Below, in pieces: positions 60,909-64,000 of a stretch of 64,000 bases of DNA (the first letter of the stretch is position 1; the number at the start of each line of letters is the position of its first letter). The translations under genes were made by a program, and so were the position numbers. Location: the NCBI GenBank assembly GCA_965221505.1, contig CBDCSI010000001.1, positions 434,001 to 498,000 on the forward strand. The letters run 5' to 3'. This DNA is from CAZPXZ01 sp965221505. Lineage in GTDB: Bacteria; Pseudomonadota; Alphaproteobacteria; Rhodobacterales; CAZPXZ01. The notes under the pieces are model-generated. The model saw nothing but the letters and a program-made list of their open reading frames with translations, did not search any database and was not told where the DNA came from.

Positions 60909-61799
60909 TCAGTCCGTCCGCCCGGTCATGGCCAGGAAGGCTTCCTCCAGACCCGCGCGCCGGATTCGCAAGCCGGAGAAGCGGACGTTCCGCCGCACCA
61001 GCGCGCGGACGGCCGCATCCGCGTCATGGGCGAAGACGACCACGTCCTCGCCCTCGCGGTGCGTCCGGCTCGCTCCCGGGAGATCCTCGCACGCTTCGCC
61101 GCGCCAGGAGATGCGGAACCGGTCTGCCCTTGCGCAGATATGGTCGACCGTCCCCGACGCGAGGCACACGCCTCGGTGTATGACGGCCACCCTGGTCGCC
61201 AGGGCCTCCGCCTCCTCCAGGTAGTGCGTGGTCAGGACCACGGTCGTCCCGCGATCGCGAAAGCTGCGAACGGCGTTCCACAGCGCCTGTCTCGCGGCGA
61301 CGTCGAGGCCGGTCGTCGGCTCGTCCAGAAAGACCAGTTCCGGGCTGCCGGCGAACGCGAGCGCGGCGGCGAGCAGGCGCTTCTGGCCGCCGCTCAGCCC
61401 GCCCGCCTGACGGTCGAGGACACCCTCCAGCGGAAACGCCGCGAGGAGGTCGCGGTCGGACATCGGCGCCGGGTAGTGCGCGCGCACGAGCCGCAGGATC
61501 TCGCCGACGCGGAGGTTGAGCGGAAAGCCGCTCTCCTGGGGCGTGAGGCCTATTCTTCTGCGGATGCCGGGGTCGCGCGGATCCCCGCCGAGCACGGTTA
61601 CGGAACCGGAGGCGGGCCGACGCAAGCCGGTAAGGATGCCGATCGCGGTCGTCTTCCCCGCCCCGTTCGGCCCGAGAACGGCGTGTATCTCGCCGGCCTG
61701 CAGCGTCAGGTCGAGTCCGGCGAGCGCTTCGGTCGCGCCGAACGACTTCCGTACGCCCTCGAGCGCCGCGGCGACTTCCGGCCCGTTCCCGGCAGACAT
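60909..61799 (-). CDS. ABC-2 type exporter, ATP-binding protein
   Basis: A 296-residue ATPase with Walker A GPNGAGKTT near 43-51, LTPQESGFPLNLRVGEILRL, signature LSGGQKRL and Walker B LVFLDEPTTGLD. It is followed by VLTTHYLEEAEALATRVAVI, the DrrA/CcmA-like switch region. The C-terminal 60 residues form the DrrA-type extension. ATG 61799 lies 17 bp after the hemF stop, so exporter and hemF may be co-transcribed. Confidence 0.9.
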   Translation of the reverse strand: MSAGNGPEVAAALEGVRKSFGATEALAGLDLTLQAGEIHAVLGPNGAGKTTAIGILTGLRRPASGSVTVLGGDPRDPGIRRRIGLTPQESGFPLNLRVGEILRLVRAHYPAPMSDRDLLAAFPLEGVLDRQAGGLSGGQKRLLAAALAFAGSPELVFLDEPTTGLDVAARQALWNAVRSFRDRGTTVVLTTHYLEEAEALATRVAVIHRGVCLASGTVDHICARADRFRISWRGEACEDLPGASRTHREGEDVVVFAHDADAAVRALVRRNVRFSGLRIRRAGLEEAFLAMTGRTD

Positions 61800-61816
61800 C
61801 GAAGGGCCGTCGGGAA

Positions 61817-62707
61817 TCAGCGCCAGGACGCCAGCGGCGGCAGGGACATCAGCACCGCGTCCGGATTGCCGCCGGTCATCAACCCGAATCGCGTGCCGCG
61901 GTCGAATGCGAGATTGAATTCCGCGTACCGCCCGCGCTTGCGAAGCTGGCGTTCCCGATCGTCGTCGCTCCAGGGCTCCCGCATGCGTCGCCGGGCGATC
62001 GGAAGGTAGGCGTCCAGGAAGGCGGAGCCGACTGAGGTCGCGAAGGAATAGTCCGCCTCCCAGTCGCCCGTGTTGCGGTAGTCGAAAAAGATGCCGCCGA
62101 CGCCGCGGGGCTCTCCCCGGTGCGGCAGGAAGAAATAGTCGTCGCACCATTTCCGGTACTGGCGGTAGCGGCCTTCGTCGTCCTTGTCGCACGTCTTGCG
62201 CCACACGTCGTGAAAGTGCGCCGTGTCCTCGGCGACCGGAAGCGCCGGGGTGAGATCGGCGCCGCCGCCGAACCACCAGCAGCCGGTCATGATGTGCCGC
62301 ACGTTCATGTGAACGGCGGGGACCCTGGGGGAGCGCGGATGCGCCACGAGCGAAATTCCGGCCGCCCAGAACGCGCCGTCGTCGCCGGCGCCGGGGATCT
62401 CCCGGGCGAACTCGGGCGAGAACGCGCCGTGGACCTCCGACACGTTGACGCCCATTTTCTCGAACGTTCGGCCGCGGAGCACGGACATCGTACCGCCGCC
62501 CCCGTCCGCGCCGTCCGGGTTCGGTCGCTTCCAGGACTTCCGTTCGAACCGGTCGGGTTCCGCCGAGGGGGCAGCCGTCTCCCGTTCGATCTCCTCGATC
62601 GCGGCGCAAATCCGGTCGCGAAGACCGGCGAAGTAGCGGACCGAGCGCTGCCGGCAGTCCTCGACGTTCGGCATCAGCCCAAGCGGAAGGTCTTCCTTGC
62701 GGTGCAT
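61817..62707 (-). CDS. hemF: Oxygen-dependent coproporphyrinogen III oxidase
   Basis: A 296-residue protein with the unmistakable HemF sequence: KSWKRPNPDGADGGGGTMSV, AGISLVAHPRSPRVPAVHMN (the HP and MN active-site residues), CWWFGGGADLTPALPVAEDT, FFDYRNTGDW and EFNLAFDRGTRFGLMTGG. It converts coproporphyrinogen III to protoporphyrinogen IX using oxygen, so the organism makes haem aerobically. ATG 62707 is chosen; an alternative at MPNVEDC would shorten it by 11 residues. Confidence 0.96.
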   Translation of the reverse strand: MHRKEDLPLGLMPNVEDCRQRSVRYFAGLRDRICAAIEEIERETAAPSAEPDRFERKSWKRPNPDGADGGGGTMSVLRGRTFEKMGVNVSEVHGAFSPEFAREIPGAGDDGAFWAAGISLVAHPRSPRVPAVHMNVRHIMTGCWWFGGGADLTPALPVAEDTAHFHDVWRKTCDKDDEGRYRQYRKWCDDYFFLPHRGEPRGVGGIFFDYRNTGDWEADYSFATSVGSAFLDAYLPIARRRMREPWSDDDRERQLRKRGRYAEFNLAFDRGTRFGLMTGGNPDAVLMSLPPLASWR

Positions 62708-62850
62708 GGGACATGCCTCGGGCGACGATGCGGAAGAGGGGCGGCGGACCGCGGGCCGACGACCGGGACAGTACCGAAGTCGGCGGGCGCCGCAACGCGA
62801 TACGCCGGAGTGCTTGTCTGCGGCGGCGCGAAATCCTGGTCCGGCCGGTC

Positions 62851-64000
62851 TCAGCGGCCGAGGCGCGCCAGGGCTTCGATCAGCCGGTCGGCGTCCGCTT
62901 CGGAGTTGTAGACGTGCGGCGTGATTCGCATCGAGTCTCCCCGGATGCTGACATGGACGCGTTCTCTCGCCAGCGCCTTCGCGAGCGCCGCCGTGTCTCC
63001 GCCCTCCGGGATACGGAGGCCGAGAAAATGCGGCGCGCGGAGGGACGGGCTGGCGGAGCGGAACCCGAGATTTCCGGCTCGCAGGGCGATATCCGCGGTG
63101 ACGGCGGCGAGGGTGGTCTCGATTCGATCCACCCCCCAGGCGAGGATCCGTTCCAGCGCCGCGTTGATCATCGGCACCAGAACGAAGTTCGCGTTCTCGC
63201 CCACGTCGAATCTGCGGGCCCCGGGCCGATAGGCGGATCGATACTCCACGAGCCGGGCGAAGTCCTCCGCGTCTTCCCGCGCGGTCCAATTGAACTCGAT
63301 CGGCTGCCCTTCGCGGTGCTCCGGCGCCACCCAGAGAAAGCCGAGCGAATACGGACCGAGGAGCCACTTGTACCCGGCGCAGACCAGGTAGTCCGGGCGT
63401 ACCTCGGCGGCGTCGAAGCGGAGCGCGCCGGCCGACTGCGTCAGGTCGAGGACCAGCCGGGCTCCCGCTTCGCGGCATCGCGCTCCGATCCGCACGAGAT
63501 CGAGGAGGCCGCCGTCGGTCCAGTGGCAATGGGGAAGGGCCACGACCGACGTCCGTTCGTCGATCGACGCGACGACGGCGCTCGACCAGTCGCCGTCCTC
63601 GGGTCTCGGGAGCGTCACGAGAGACGCCCCGCTCGTCCTGGCGACTTCCCGCCAGACGTATACGTTGGACGGAAACTGGTCGGCAAGCACGACGATCCGC
63701 CCGTTCTCCGAGACGGGAACGTTGCGGGCCGCGCAGGACAGCCCGTAGCTCGCCGCCGGAATCAGTGCGACCCCGTCCGCGTCCGCCCCGATCAGCCGGG
63801 CGAACCGCGCCCGAGCCCGCTCGGGATCCTCGAAGAAATCGTCCGGCGATATGGTCCAGGGCCTCGACTTCGCCCGCATCCCTCGCTCGCCGGCCTCGAG
63901 CACCGAGTGCATGAGCGGACCCATATACGCGCAATTGAAGTAGACGACGTCGTCCGGAATGTCGAACAGGTGGCGCTGGTTGGCGATCGTCTCGACGCTC
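62851..64000 (-). CDS. Class V aminotransferase-fold PLP enzyme (start beyond window)
   Basis: About 383 residues are visible. The frame stays open to the window edge (reading ETIANQRHLFDIPDDVVYFN before YMGPLM), so the start is outside; the ATG at 63924 is internal. ALIPAASYGLSCAARNV, VVALPHCHWTDGGLLDL, LVLDLTQSAGAL and the PLP-lysine block YLVCAGYKWLLGPYSLGFLW define the selenocysteine lyase/isopenicillin-epimerase-like branch. MRITPHVYNSEADADRLIEA closes the fold. Substrate unknown. It lies 143 bp before hemF on the same strand. Confidence 0.88.
   Translation of the reverse strand, partial: SVETIANQRHLFDIPDDVVYFNCAYMGPLMHSVLEAGERGMRAKSRPWTISPDDFFEDPERARARFARLIGADADGVALIPAASYGLSCAARNVPVSENGRIVVLADQFPSNVYVWREVARTSGASLVTLPRPEDGDWSSAVVASIDERTSVVALPHCHWTDGGLLDLVRIGARCREAGARLVLDLTQSAGALRFDAAEVRPDYLVCAGYKWLLGPYSLGFLWVAPEHREGQPIEFNWTAREDAEDFARLVEYRSAYRPGARRFDVGENANFVLVPMINAALERILAWGVDRIETTLAAVTADIALRAGNLGFRSASPSLRAPHFLGLRIPEGGDTAALAKALARERVHVSIRGDSMRITPHVYNSEADADRLIEALARLGR

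Noticed and set aside
60003..62009. A 668-codon plus-strand frame
   Set aside because: Antisense to the ABC-2 exporter genes and hemF, all of which have strong motifs.

Overview
The window is GC-rich, densely coded bacterial chromosome. It is most likely from an alphaproteobacterium, perhaps a Rhodospirillales-like lineage known mainly from environmental genomes. The pointers are a Tim44-domain adaptor protein, a COQ9-family protein, the block DUF1285 - Nudix CoA pyrophosphatase - DUF6111 - tRNA nucleotidyltransferase, a YdcH-like protein next to purE-purK, and many Tat-exported solute-binding proteins. Species cannot be read from the sequence.

Layout. 1-756: end of an MFS transporter and a tRNA-Lys. 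849-3421: an NYN-domain gene cut in two by a complete 2.1 kb insertion sequence. 3566-4230: intact FitA-like antitoxin beside a decayed FitB toxin. 4467-7500: sugar-type ABC importer. 7756-9378: Fic-domain protein lacking the catalytic His, preceded by an array of degenerate motifs spaced 20 bp. 9730-13261: RraA-like protein convergent with a TRAP transporter. 13541-18637: Smr protein, Tim44 protein, folB, a pteridine-reductase-like SDR, a small zinc-ribbon protein, YdcH-like protein, purE, purK. 19168-19795: DUF433/DUF5615 toxin-antitoxin pair. 20129-24725: COQ9, an orphan VirD4/TraG ATPase, an HMG-CoA-lyase-like enzyme and a CoA transferase. 24745-37734: two complete peptide-type ABC importers with a ROK regulator between them. 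37940-40690: DUF1285, Nudix, DUF6111, cca. 40691-46281: a decayed island with a broken membrane-protein gene, a degenerate initiator-tRNA-like sequence with a strong terminator, two truncated MoxR-type ATPase copies around a phage-type DUF1353 gene, and a zinc-ribbon/HTH pseudogene with an amber codon. 46282-48315: CocE/NonD-type hydrolase. 48888-49809: Panacea (DUF4065) toxin-antitoxin pair. 50143-55525: third peptide-type ABC importer. 55810-59674: predicted restriction-modification pair, a GHKL (MutL/MORC-like) ATPase fused to a PD-(D/E)XK nuclease plus a DNA methyltransferase. 60174-64000: ABC-2 exporter, hemF, and a class V aminotransferase running off the edge.

Themes. The window is rich in uptake systems (one sugar ABC, one TRAP, three peptide/opine/nickel-type ABC), which suggests a heterotroph scavenging oligopeptides and small organic acids. 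Housekeeping blocks (folate, purine, haem, tRNA end repair, ubiquinone) are separated by accessory islands holding three toxin-antitoxin loci (one dead), a Fic locus, an insertion sequence, phage debris and the restriction-modification locus. The two most interesting parts are that locus and the periodic motif array upstream of the Fic gene.
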